A stretch of DNA of 12,690 nt from Promethearchaeota archaeon (GCA_019057775.1 JAHLWT010000090.1:1-12690); one strand, 5' to 3'; shown: positions 1 through 7,878, numbered from the stretch's first letter. Program-made: numbers and translations. Notes: generated by a model from the letters alone, not told the origin.

Positions 1-2
1 CT

Positions 3-380
3 ATGGATTACATAATAATTGAAAACGAGAATATCGGTCAAATTAAAGCTAAATTACTGGTTGACAAAAATCCTAAAACTTGTAAGGCAATTTGGGAAAG
101 CCTCCCTTTTGAATTGAACTTATCTAGGTGGGGTGAAGAATTATATGGGGAAATCCCCGTCTCAATCGATGAGGAAAATTCGCAAGTTGATTGTGAAGTT
201 GGAGATGTTGGATATTGGCCTGATGGGAAAGGATTCTGCATTTTCTTTGGTCCTACTCCCGCTAGTAAGGACAATAAACCAAAGGCAGCATCTCCAGTGA
301 ACATCTTTGCCAGATTAGAAGGCGATGCTAAGATATTCAATCAATTTTCTTCATTCAATGGAAATGTATGTAAAGGATAA
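3..380 (+). CDS. Cyclophilin-like fold protein (TM1367 / DUF369-type)
   Basis: A 125-residue protein that matches by eye the small archaeal and bacterial cyclophilin-like family typified by TM1367, whose members are about 120-125 residues. Visible family marks are WGEELY (43-48), the EEN at 57-59, a block from EVGDVGYWP (65-73) through CIFFGPTPAS (79-88), and SPVN (97-100). These proteins share the cyclophilin barrel, but proline isomerase activity has not been established for them and the cellular role is unknown. No signal peptide or membrane segment is present, so it should be cytoplasmic. The ATG is two bases from the window edge, so the promoter and any upstream start cannot be seen; the length argues that this start is right or nearly so. 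The family call is firm, the function open. Confidence 0.85.
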   Translation: MDYIIIENENIGQIKAKLLVDKNPKTCKAIWESLPFELNLSRWGEELYGEIPVSIDEENSQVDCEVGDVGYWPDGKGFCIFFGPTPASKDNKPKAASPVNIFARLEGDAKIFNQFSSFNGNVCKG

Positions 381-428
381 TAGCTATTTGCCCTAAATTC
401 AATAAATAACAAATAAATAAAAATGTGA

Positions 429-626
429 AGACCTATTCATGCGACACAACTAGATCAAGATAAAAAGTTTGATAAACGCCTAATAATCATTTTCATGATT
501 CAATTTACGGAAGTTTTAGGATTTAGTAGTGTGATGCCTATCATTCCATTTTTAGGGTTATCTTTAGGTTTGGAACTATTCAATCAATTCACATCTTTTA
601 CAGGGATTACAATAAAAGAAGATTAA
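429..626 (+). pseudogene. Remnant of an MFS transporter N-terminus
   Basis: An open stretch with no usable upstream start codon; the first in-frame ATG is at 495, already inside the hydrophobic segment. Its translation contains a charged lead-in (DKKFDKRL) and then a membrane-like segment, IIIFMIQFTEVLGFSSVMP followed by IIPFLGLSLGL. This is the usual look of the first transmembrane helix and loop of major facilitator transporters (…QFTEVLGFS…LPFLPF…LSLGL). The similarity stops there and the frame ends at 624-626. Another frame then reads a basic tail, SSSKFKERKPKMINE, to a stop at about 676, which could be the old C-terminal tail left by an internal deletion. No other membrane helices remain. 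A short chance ORF is possible; the TM1 resemblance is the only support. Confidence 0.42.
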
Positions 627-706
627 TCAGTTCTAGTAAATTTAAAGAACGCAAACCTAAAATGATAAATGAATAACATCTCTTCTTTTCTTTTAATTTT
701 TATTGC

Positions 707-865
707 TTATCCATAATAGGGACATGTAGTTACATAATTATCTATTTTACCCCCATAAGAAGGGCAAGATAATTGGCTTTTTTTATCTTCTTTTTCTGGA
801 AGTTTTACTCTAACTCTATATTTAAAAATTTTAATTTGTGAATATTCTGATAAAAACCTCCTCCT
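707..865 (-). pseudogene. Degenerate zinc-ribbon C-terminal remnant
   Basis: On the minus strand, just past the phosphatase gene, an open frame of about 52 codons has no ATG, GTG or TTG start and ends at 707-709. Its end reads LSCPSYGGKIDNYVTTCPYYG. That is the pattern of a C-terminal zinc ribbon (CPxCGG…CPYCG) in which the second cysteine of both pairs is Tyr. Both are TAT codons, one G-to-A step from TGT. The N-terminal part (YRVRVKLPEKEDKK) is charged. A Shine-Dalgarno-like AGGAGGAGG lies at 857-865 with no start codon at normal spacing. The simplest reading is the eroded tail of a zinc-ribbon gene; a live small protein with an unusual start is the alternative. Confidence 0.42.
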
Positions 866-891
866 TTACTAAAATTAAGTTTATATTGATA

Positions 892-1623
892 TTAAATAAG
901 GAATTCAGACCAGCTATTATTTTCATAATAATAGACTTTAACATTATCATGAGATTTTTCAATTTTCATAATAGAACCATGAGGAAACTTATACACTGCT
1001 AACTTATGCAAAACTATTTTGTTTATATACTCCCTAATTATATTTCCTATAATGCTTCTGTTCACACCCAAATGCCCTACTATTAAAATATTACTATTAC
1101 CCAGTTGTTCTAATTCTTTTGTAAAAGGTCTCGTTCTCTCAAAAAGTTCAGAATAGTTTTCCCATGGTGGAATCTTTTTACCAATCTCTCCATTCTCCTT
1201 AGCAATTTGTAGAGATCTATTATAACAATCTGAAAAATCAATATCCTCAGGGATTTTACAATTGAAACGATTATTCTTTCTTTCATTAAATATTAGTTTC
1301 GTTTTTGGATAATCTGATTCCCATTGGATCTGTGATAATCCCGCCAAAAAAGAAAGCGAAATTTCCCTTATTCTATTATCCATGTGAGGTTTTAACTTCG
1401 GATGAAACTCAAGAATTTTTTCTAGAGTTTGCTTTGTTCTCCTTAAAGGAGTATAAAAAGAGTAATCAAAATTGATTTCTTTTAAAATCCTTGCTATTTT
1501 TTCAGCCTCCTTAAATCCCTCTTTTGTAAGGAGGTTCCCTTCCCCATTTGAATGTGATTGAATTCGATTTTCCTTATTCCAAAAGGTTTGACCATGCCTT
1601 AAAATATATATAGTCTGATTCAT
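892..1623 (-). CDS. Histidine phosphatase superfamily (phosphoglycerate-mutase-like) protein
   Basis: A 243-residue cytoplasmic protein of the histidine phosphatase (PGM) superfamily, which moves or removes phosphoryl groups through a phosphohistidine. Visible residues are the RHG motif R9-H10-G11 (H10 the nucleophile), R62 in the TPLRRTKQT block, E87 in REISLSFLAGL where the family has an acid, and the second histidine H184 in VGHLGVNR. The catalytic set is therefore complete. The G-E-S block before the last helix is WEN here. Members act on sugar phosphates, nucleotides or proteins, and the substrate cannot be read from sequence. The gene lies 53 nt downstream of the giant phosphorylase-containing gene on the same strand, which suggests a shared process but not proof of an operon, since it has its own TATA-like box. 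No Shine-Dalgarno motif precedes the ATG. Confidence 0.88.
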   Translation of the reverse strand: MNQTIYILRHGQTFWNKENRIQSHSNGEGNLLTKEGFKEAEKIARILKEINFDYSFYTPLRRTKQTLEKILEFHPKLKPHMDNRIREISLSFLAGLSQIQWESDYPKTKLIFNERKNNRFNCKIPEDIDFSDCYNRSLQIAKENGEIGKKIPPWENYSELFERTRPFTKELEQLGNSNILIVGHLGVNRSIIGNIIREYINKIVLHKLAVYKFPHGSIMKIEKSHDNVKVYYYENNSWSEFLI

Positions 1624-1641
1624 AATTAGTATGAAAAATAT

Positions 1642-1650
1642 TTTTATAAA
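1642..1650 (-). promoter_or_regulatory. TATA-like box for the phosphatase gene
   Basis: Read on the minus strand this is TTTATAAAA, centred about 23 nt before the ATG at 1623. That is the spacing expected for archaeal leaderless transcription. It overlaps a T-run just past the end of the upstream gene, so termination of one transcript and initiation of the next could share this spacer. The call is by pattern only, and in such AT-rich DNA chance matches occur. Confidence 0.45.
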
Positions 1651-1654
1651 AAAA
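1648..1654 (-). terminator. T-run after the giant gene
   Basis: Seven consecutive T on the minus strand, about 23 nt beyond the stop codon of the 2021-residue protein and with no hairpin. Archaeal termination uses such U-rich tracts. It is short and overlaps the phosphatase TATA-like box, so partial read-through is likely if it works at all. Confidence 0.35.
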
Positions 1655-1676
1655 GGTCTAGCTTAATTTAAAGATT

Positions 1677-2975
1677 TTATGGAATAACTTTGAAAATCAC
1701 TTTAGGGGGGTTAATAGGACCTTTAGTAGATATTTTAATTGCTTCCCTCAATTGTTTAAGTGTAGATTTAATTAAATTTTCGTCGTTTGAGTAAATTCTT
1801 GCATAGGTCTCTCCCGTTTTAACTTTATCCCCTATTTTTTTTATCAAATATATACCTGTTGTATAATCTTTTTTGGGAGATTTTGGATCTGTTTTATCTA
1901 TAATTAATTCTTTAGTTAAGTTATCAATTATTTTTGCATTAATCTCTTTAATGTAACCTTCACTGGTACTTTTAAGTTCTGTTAATGTGGCAAGTTCAAT
2001 GAGATCTGGATTTTCTATCAATTTATCAACCCCTCCTTGCTGCCTAATAATTTCCTTAAATTTTTCTATCACAGTACGATCTCTTATCAATGTTTGAATT
2101 TTTTTAATCCCTTCTTTGACTGAATTTACAGTATTATTGAAATATAAAAAATTTGCAGCAATATTTAAACATAATTGAACTATATCACTTTTTTCATGAA
2201 GCGAACCTTTTAATACATCAATTATTTCCTTTACGGCTAAATTCATGCCAAAAGCTTTACCCTGAGGTTGGAATTCATTACTTACTACACACACTGTATC
2301 AATACCAATTATCTTTCCAACTTCTACGAATAAATTCCCCAATCTAATGCCATCTTCAACGTCATCCACATTTCCTCCTGGACCAACCTTAATATCCACA
2401 ATTACAGAACTACATCCCATCGCATATTTTTTACTTAAAATACTACTGACTAAAAGGCAAGGTGCCTTCATACCCTCAGGTTTATCTAATTTATCACGAA
2501 TAATTTTCCTTAAGGTATAGATACGCTTATCTGCAGGACAAATTTCTCGAGTTGGCTCAATATAACATATCCCCACATTATTTAAATTCTCTTTAAGCTC
2601 ATTAATACTAAAGTCGGTTCTAAGATTTCCAAAAGCTTTAAGAATATCAACGGTACCACATGTTGTTGCCAAAGAAGCACTTGAAAGTTTAGGAATGCAA
2701 AAATCAAAACATGATAAAATCGTTGAAATGATGATTGGAGTTTTTGTTAAGATACCCCCAGTACTTGGATCATCTATTATTTTTTTTTTAAATTCTTCTA
2801 GTTGGATTATAGTTCCAGACTCTGCCATAGCCTTTGTCAAAAACGCTGTTTCAGCAACATCTAAACCATATTCCGCAAAAAGACAGATATATTTAATCAT
2901 TTCAGAGTTAATAATAAAACCGCTCATGAAATCTTTTATTAAATCATTAAACATCTTAGATTTTAATGGTTTTCT
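1677..2975 (-). other. Domain: thymidine/AMP phosphorylase-like module of the giant protein
   Basis: Residues about 1590-2021 run through all parts of a pyrimidine/AMP phosphorylase: helical start (FLTKAMAESGT), phosphate loop (STGG, 1660-1663), IPKLSS…CGT (S1687, T1697), PADKR…R1745, S1767…K1771, DIKVGPGG, and the small C-terminal domain (IYLIKKIGDKVKTGE). The stretch IPKLSS…GTVDIL and the QPQGKAFG block resemble archaeal AMP phosphorylase more than E. coli DeoA. By my alignment with DeoA, base-contact residues R171, S186 and K190 are kept as R1745, S1767 and K1771. S113 and T123 are kept as S1687 and T1697. The phosphate-loop K84-H85 is D1658-P1659 and S95 is P1669. The fold looks intact, but phosphorolysis may be lost or altered. 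Confidence 0.85.
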
Positions 2976-5900
2976 ATTTATTTTCATTTGCTCAAACATC
3001 GAATAATCGTTCTTTTTATGAGCAATGAAGCAAGTATTAAGACAGCTCTTCCATTGCAAATAATCTGTTTGGACTGGATTTATGTGACGTAGAGAATCTA
3101 TACATAACGCTTTTATTCCTATTAACAATTCTTGAAATCTGTTATCTTCTTTATTTATTTTTACATTACTGAGAAATAGAGGAATATTATTCATTAAATC
3201 TTCCCGAGATATAAGATCGTCTTTTATATCATTGTTATCGCATACGTGGATAAAAACATAAGTAATAGATAATAAAAAACATAAATATTTTATTTGATTT
3301 TCATTAAAGGTAATCAATATTTCCTTAATATCAGTCTTAATGCTTAACTGATTTTTCCTAAAATAATATTTTAACCATGTAAAGTAATAATTATCAACAC
3401 AAATATATTCTTCTTCTGTTAATTCTTTAACTACAGAGTTTTTTTTAATCTCAACTATTAATTTACCAAAATCGAGAGCAATAGGAGCTAAACCTTTTAC
3501 GTAAGTTTTTTCATGATCAATGAAAACTAATTTCTCAGGTTCGTGAATATGCATTATTAAAACATTTCTTGCATTTAAATCTCCAAAAATATGACCCATA
3601 TGATAGAAAAATTCGGCATTTAGAATTTCATTTCTTATTTTTCCAATAACACTTTTGTCATCAAATATTATTTTACCATCCTCTGTTTTTCCTTTCTCCT
3701 CAACTCTGATAAAATCAATCATCTCTTCTGTAAATTCCTTCTTATCTTTCAGAACAAATAGTTTTTGTAAAAATAATAATGTTGTCTTATATTTTTCCTT
3801 GTTTAAGACAAGATTTTTATAGATATTTAATTTCTTAAGCGAAGCATCTGTAGAACGTTCAAATGGATCTCCTTGTTGAGGACTATAATAAAGTTTCATA
3901 ATTTTATTCGCTAAATTGTATAAAATTTTATGAATATTCACGGGATTTGCGTCAAGGTACACTCCTTCGAGAGTGTTTGGAATTTTTTTACCTTTTCTAA
4001 ACTGTTCTAAAATTGGAACATCTCGTGTAAATTCATAAGAATGCTTGAATTTCATTAAAAATCCTTTAAAATTATCATCTATACTTTTATATTCCTCAAT
4101 CTTTGCAGCTGTACTATATTCTCCAAAATCTAAAGTCTCTTCCATTACTTTTATTTTTGAAATTTCCCTTTCTATATCGTCTTGACTTTTATCCTCTACA
4201 CCAACCTTAATAACATATAGAAGCGGATTTGAGAAAATTGCTTCTTCTGAATAATGCTCCCCTCGTTTGATATATAATAATAAAAGAAAATATGTATCAG
4301 TTTGAGAATAACCTGATGTGCTTCTAAGGCATACGAAAATAGGATAAAACCAATTAACATCTTCAAATTTTTTTAACTTTTGTAGTATAATTTGTCGAAC
4401 AACTTTTTTTTTATATGAATTTAAATCCTTTTCGACTTTTGGCTCTGAACCAAAGACTAAAATTCTATCTAATAAGATTTCATCTGTGTAGTAATAAGGA
4501 GTTTTATTTTTCTCCTTAAAAATATCTTCTTTTTTGACTTCTTCTTGCTTCTCTTGATTATTTTTATTTTCTAACACTCCCCAGATATTAAAAACTTTTT
4601 CTGTTAACCATCTATAATACATTTGAAAAGGGAAATGAAATTTAAGCTTAAGGATCATACTTTGGTTGGAACAATTTTTATGAATTAAATATTTTTCAGT
4701 TTTTATGTTTTCAGTTTCATTATATCTAGCAAACGGTGAATTATCAGTAGGTCTATACGAAAAAAACTTTTTACAATCATCACAATAGCCCTCATATTTT
4801 GCAATTGCGATTACTCTATAATTAATTAACATTAGGATATCCTGTATTTCTGGGTGGCATAAATCCTTTTCAATAATGTAAACATCTGTTAATATTTGAT
4901 TCTCAAGATTATCTTTAATCCCTTCAAAACTTGTTGTCTGTGCATAATCATTCCGGAAATCAATTAATATTTGTTCAATCTCCTCCCTTGCTTCTTCTAG
5001 TTTCTTTTTAGAGGGTTCGAATTCATCCTCAATAAATGCATATAAGGGTATAATTTTATTTTCTTTAATTTTTCTTATGTATTGTTTAGGTATTTTCTCA
5101 TATAAAGCTAATAATTCACTTAAACTAAGATAGTTTGGGTCGTTTAAAAACTTGTCAAAATCAGTAAAATGGGAATATTTTATACTTAATCTTGATTTTG
5201 AAAGTGAATTAATTCCATCATAAATACATTGCAATGCGTATTTTTTGATTTCTGAACTGGAGTATTCAATTTCTGGATTAGAGTTGTATTCAGTCCATAG
5301 AAACATCGGCATATATAACATTTTTTTACTAGCGAATTCAGCGATATAACATTTTTTAGGTCTTGGTAAATCTAAATAATCTTTGTATTTCTTTTTTAAG
5401 ATTTGATAATAAACATGGCCAAAGACAATAACCCCACGATTATCGGATGTGGGTGTAATAATATTATTAGGATGGTGTTTCGATTTTAAATCTGATAAAT
5501 CCCCTGTTGGATAATTTGATTTACACCAAGATATACCATATAATTTCTTATCATTAATAAAATTAAAAATCGATTCAATTTTGGATATCTTTTTATGTTT
5601 ATATGTTATATTTTTATGAATTTCTTGATTAGAATATCTAAAATAAATTTTTAATTCATAAGTAAATCTTTTTTTTTTAATATCCTCCAAATTGAACATA
5701 AATTTATGTTTTTTCAACAGTCTTAAAAGACATATAAAAACTATTGGATTTATTTTAACATGTAAATTTCCATTTTTTGGGAGATGTCTTATAAGCTGAA
5801 AATCCATGGATTTAAAAGATTCAAGATTTTCAAAATCATTAAATATTAATTCAATTTCATGAGCATAAATTTGATTTTCAAATCTTTTTTTTGAATATTT

Positions 5901-7742
5901 CATTATTAAAGAAGTAGAGTCTTTTCCTCTTTTAAATGGGAACATTAATATAAAAGCCAAATTTGTTACTTCATCAAATATTTTTTTTTCGAGATATTTT
6001 TTTACACCTTCCTGAGTGTAATATATTTCAAAATTTCCATTTCCATGGCTTCTTATTTTCTCTATTATATGCCTAAATTGAAAAAAAGTAGTTTTATATA
6101 TTAATGTACTACTCTTTTCCGTCATTTTAAAAATTGATCCGATAATCTTAATATTATCAGTATTTTTAGAAAAGTTTAGTGGAGCATGATATATATTAAG
6201 GAAATTTCTTCCAAAATGTAATGGTGGTGCTCCCACTGAAAGAGAATAAGAATTTAATGCAAGTTTTATAGATTCTGGATAGGTTTCAGCAAGATATGGC
6301 GCAGACTCTGAAGGAAAATGAACGATTATTCTAGGGATTAAAGTGAATTTGGAAGTTATTATATTTGATTCTCCATATATGTTGTAGCCCCACCAACTAT
6401 TAGATTCTTTCATTGAACTTGTCAATAAGGGACTTAAATCATTTTCCATCTCTAACCTTGCTTTACTCATTGCTAAACCTGAAGGTTCATTTAATATAAG
6501 CAGTTTTTCAAAAAATTTTAATGCTAACTCATGACCTCGTTGGGGATCTGGAAAACCAACTGGAAAAGCAAATGCTCTTTTATCTGGACTTCCATGTTTT
6601 AGAAAAAATTTAAGAGGAGGTTGCCAACGCTCAAAATTAAGATCTAATTCTAACGATTTTAATTGAAGATCTGTACAGGTATTAATAAAGAGCAGTTTTA
6701 TTTTCTGTTTTTTAAATATAGAATTCATTTTATCACTTAACCAGGTCAATGTAAAGTCATCATCTAATTGAATTGATATCCCGCCTTCCTTATCCTCGTT
6801 AGTTCCATAAAGATAAACAATTTTACTCTTGTACAATGTGTTCCAGTTTTTAGACATATAATCAATGAAACAGTTATGTTTATGAAGAAGATCAATAAGA
6901 ATTTTATCTTGGTTTTTACAGTTTTTATATATATCTGGTGCTAAAGAATCATAATTAGAAAATGGTTCAAAAAATATCTTTAGATTTTCAGGTTCTACTC
7001 CCGATTTTAAAAAAACTCGCGCTAAATCGCAAAATAATGGCGATTTATTATAATTAATTCTAGTCTCATCAAGTTCAGATAAAGGGACAACATTATATTT
7101 AGTATCACTTATATATTGGAAAGCATTATTTCCTAAAACAAGAAAGACAGATAAATCTTTTTCATCTTCATCTTCTAATTCATCTTCAAATTTTTCTTCG
7201 GATGGGACAATCTGTACAAAGGGAATTTTCGATTCATACACTTTTTCGATTATTCCCGGTATTAATAACAAATCGTTCGAAGCAATATATAACTCTTTAT
7301 TGATAATTTTTAATAATGTTATTAGATAATCAGGATCAACCCCATATGATAAAGGTTTTAAAACTTCATTGAGAATTGATCTAAGATCATAACAAAGCTT
7401 TAAAATAGAATCGTTTTTTTCTATGGCTTTGAATATTTTGGATTCGTAATTTATAAACCGACTTAAACTACTTGGCTTAAGAATTCGAGGTAAATTAAAA
7501 TCAAAATCAAAAAAACACCCAATTAACCATTTATCTTGCAGCGTTATTAAATTTGATAAGTTTTGAACTATCTTCTTTTTTTTGTTTTCAAAATCTTGGA
7601 TAGTAGGGTCATCTTGTTCTGAGTCTATCTTGCCTTTTGAGATAAGTATATCCCTTAAATTATGTTCAAAATTATAGTAGATATATTCCCAAAGATCTTG
7701 CCATATTTTTGGGATGTTGAATAAATATATACCTTTTGCCAT
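1677..7742 (-). CDS. Giant CHAT / kinase-like (TCAD9-like) / thymidine-AMP phosphorylase-like fusion protein
   Basis: One unbroken 2021-residue frame, numbered here from the ATG at 7742. That start is preferred over the TTG at 7763 because a TATA-like box sits 26 nt before the ATG. Domains in order: residues about 150-460 look like a CHAT caspase-type peptidase, with C356 in FINTC and a terminal …ARLEME…WWGYNIYGESN block. An acidic run lies at 182-196. Residues about 460-980 are unrecognised. A possible zinc site is C987xxC990…H1021xxC1024. Residues about 1090-1500 look like a kinase/APH-fold domain with K1179, D1388, N1393 and D1409. Residues about 1590-2021 are a complete thymidine/AMP-phosphorylase module. 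No signal peptide or clear membrane helix is visible, so it is probably cytoplasmic. The architecture suggests a signalling or conflict-type protein; its partners and trigger are unknown. The phosphorylase call is strong, the kinase and CHAT calls are good, and the middle is open. Confidence 0.85.
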   Translation of the reverse strand: MAKGIYLFNIPKIWQDLWEYIYYNFEHNLRDILISKGKIDSEQDDPTIQDFENKKKKIVQNLSNLITLQDKWLIGCFFDFDFNLPRILKPSSLSRFINYESKIFKAIEKNDSILKLCYDLRSILNEVLKPLSYGVDPDYLITLLKIINKELYIASNDLLLIPGIIEKVYESKIPFVQIVPSEEKFEDELEDEDEKDLSVFLVLGNNAFQYISDTKYNVVPLSELDETRINYNKSPLFCDLARVFLKSGVEPENLKIFFEPFSNYDSLAPDIYKNCKNQDKILIDLLHKHNCFIDYMSKNWNTLYKSKIVYLYGTNEDKEGGISIQLDDDFTLTWLSDKMNSIFKKQKIKLLFINTCTDLQLKSLELDLNFERWQPPLKFFLKHGSPDKRAFAFPVGFPDPQRGHELALKFFEKLLILNEPSGLAMSKARLEMENDLSPLLTSSMKESNSWWGYNIYGESNIITSKFTLIPRIIVHFPSESAPYLAETYPESIKLALNSYSLSVGAPPLHFGRNFLNIYHAPLNFSKNTDNIKIIGSIFKMTEKSSTLIYKTTFFQFRHIIEKIRSHGNGNFEIYYTQEGVKKYLEKKIFDEVTNLAFILMFPFKRGKDSTSLIMKYSKKRFENQIYAHEIELIFNDFENLESFKSMDFQLIRHLPKNGNLHVKINPIVFICLLRLLKKHKFMFNLEDIKKKRFTYELKIYFRYSNQEIHKNITYKHKKISKIESIFNFINDKKLYGISWCKSNYPTGDLSDLKSKHHPNNIITPTSDNRGVIVFGHVYYQILKKKYKDYLDLPRPKKCYIAEFASKKMLYMPMFLWTEYNSNPEIEYSSSEIKKYALQCIYDGINSLSKSRLSIKYSHFTDFDKFLNDPNYLSLSELLALYEKIPKQYIRKIKENKIIPLYAFIEDEFEPSKKKLEEAREEIEQILIDFRNDYAQTTSFEGIKDNLENQILTDVYIIEKDLCHPEIQDILMLINYRVIAIAKYEGYCDDCKKFFSYRPTDNSPFARYNETENIKTEKYLIHKNCSNQSMILKLKFHFPFQMYYRWLTEKVFNIWGVLENKNNQEKQEEVKKEDIFKEKNKTPYYYTDEILLDRILVFGSEPKVEKDLNSYKKKVVRQIILQKLKKFEDVNWFYPIFVCLRSTSGYSQTDTYFLLLLYIKRGEHYSEEAIFSNPLLYVIKVGVEDKSQDDIEREISKIKVMEETLDFGEYSTAAKIEEYKSIDDNFKGFLMKFKHSYEFTRDVPILEQFRKGKKIPNTLEGVYLDANPVNIHKILYNLANKIMKLYYSPQQGDPFERSTDASLKKLNIYKNLVLNKEKYKTTLLFLQKLFVLKDKKEFTEEMIDFIRVEEKGKTEDGKIIFDDKSVIGKIRNEILNAEFFYHMGHIFGDLNARNVLIMHIHEPEKLVFIDHEKTYVKGLAPIALDFGKLIVEIKKNSVVKELTEEEYICVDNYYFTWLKYYFRKNQLSIKTDIKEILITFNENQIKYLCFLLSITYVFIHVCDNNDIKDDLISREDLMNNIPLFLSNVKINKEDNRFQELLIGIKALCIDSLRHINPVQTDYLQWKSCLNTCFIAHKKNDYSMFEQMKINRKPLKSKMFNDLIKDFMSGFIINSEMIKYICLFAEYGLDVAETAFLTKAMAESGTIIQLEEFKKKIIDDPSTGGILTKTPIIISTILSCFDFCIPKLSSASLATTCGTVDILKAFGNLRTDFSINELKENLNNVGICYIEPTREICPADKRIYTLRKIIRDKLDKPEGMKAPCLLVSSILSKKYAMGCSSVIVDIKVGPGGNVDDVEDGIRLGNLFVEVGKIIGIDTVCVVSNEFQPQGKAFGMNLAVKEIIDVLKGSLHEKSDIVQLCLNIAANFLYFNNTVNSVKEGIKKIQTLIRDRTVIEKFKEIIRQQGGVDKLIENPDLIELATLTELKSTSEGYIKEINAKIIDNLTKELIIDKTDPKSPKKDYTTGIYLIKKIGDKVKTGETYARIYSNDENLIKSTLKQLREAIKISTKGPINPPKVIFKVIP
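3243..4475 (-). other. Domain: kinase/aminoglycoside-phosphotransferase-fold (TCAD9-like)
   Basis: Residues about 1090-1500. A loop-like LRSTSGYSQTD (1139-1149) precedes a strand, and then VIKVG carries a candidate ATP lysine, K1179, followed by acidic helix positions (E1191, E1193). The catalytic loop reads GHIFGDLNARNVLI (D1388, N1393). FIDHEK supplies the metal-binding D1409, and a second acidic motif is LDFGKL (D1424). From memory this pattern is closest to the APH-like domain named ternary-complex-associated domain 9 in prokaryotic NTP-dependent conflict systems. The catalytic residues are present, so it could phosphorylate a protein or small molecule, or simply bind nucleotide. Confidence 0.65.
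4671..4784 (-). other. Possible zinc-binding insert (CxxC…HxxC) in the giant protein
   Basis: C987 and C990 (YCDDCKKFF) and H1021 and C1024 (IHKNC) are spaced as a CxxC-x30-HxxC set between the unrecognised middle and the kinase-like domain. This is a plausible structural zinc site; no named family is recognised. Confidence 0.45.
6363..7295 (-). other. Domain: CHAT (caspase-like) with catalytic His replaced
   Basis: Residues about 150-460 follow the CHAT plan: LYIASNDLLLIP (the strand that is normally followed by PWE), VFLVLGN, then KIVYLYGTNEDKEGG where the family has the strand ending in the catalytic HG. Next comes LTWLSDKM, FINTCTD carrying C356 (the usual LNAC cysteine), a GF/P turn, FFEKLL, an AMSKARLEM helix, and a final W…IYGESN like the family's W..F.LYGDP. 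The expected histidine is Y312 (codon at 6807-6809). The cysteine is kept, so peptidase activity is doubtful. Aligned by eye only. Confidence 0.65.
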
Positions 7743-7764
7743 GAAAATAAATAAATGTGACAAA

Positions 7765-7772
7765 TTTATATA
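7765..7772 (-). promoter_or_regulatory. TATA-like box for the giant gene
   Basis: TATATAAA on the minus strand, preceded by a purine-rich CGAAAAA like a BRE. It is centred about 26 nt before the ATG at 7742, so a leaderless transcript would start at or near the ATG. This supports the ATG start over the TTG at 7763, which would lie upstream of the transcript. Confidence 0.55.
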
Positions 7773-7871
7773 TTTTTCGTGAAAATAGTAGTTTTTTTAT
7801 CATATAAATTACATTTTTTATTCGTTTTACTAAAAAAAGCTTGTTACGAAAAAATGGGTAAAACAAAAACC

Positions 7872-7878
7872 TTAAATA
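7872..7878 (+). promoter_or_regulatory. TATA-like box for the four-gene operon
   Basis: TTAAATA, preceded by an A-rich stretch, is centred about 26 nt before the ATG at 7901, again fitting leaderless transcription. Just upstream a 7-bp inverted repeat (GTTTTAC at 7824-7830, GTAAAAC at 7858-7864) could hold a regulator, perhaps the first gene's own product. The 27-nt spacer and A/T richness make that weak. Confidence 0.52.

Noticed and set aside
2695..3006. Plus-strand 103-codon open frame within the giant gene.
   Set aside because: Antisense shadow over the phosphorylase module, with no family resemblance.
7743..7763. TTG start adding seven residues (SHLFIF…) to the giant protein.
   Set aside because: The TATA-like box at 7765-7772 would place the transcript start downstream of this TTG, and the extension is plain hydrophobic sequence with no support.
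7672..7866. Minus-strand 64-codon frame overlapping the giant gene's start.
   Set aside because: It is out of frame with the giant gene, crosses its TATA-like box and resembles nothing; treated as chance.
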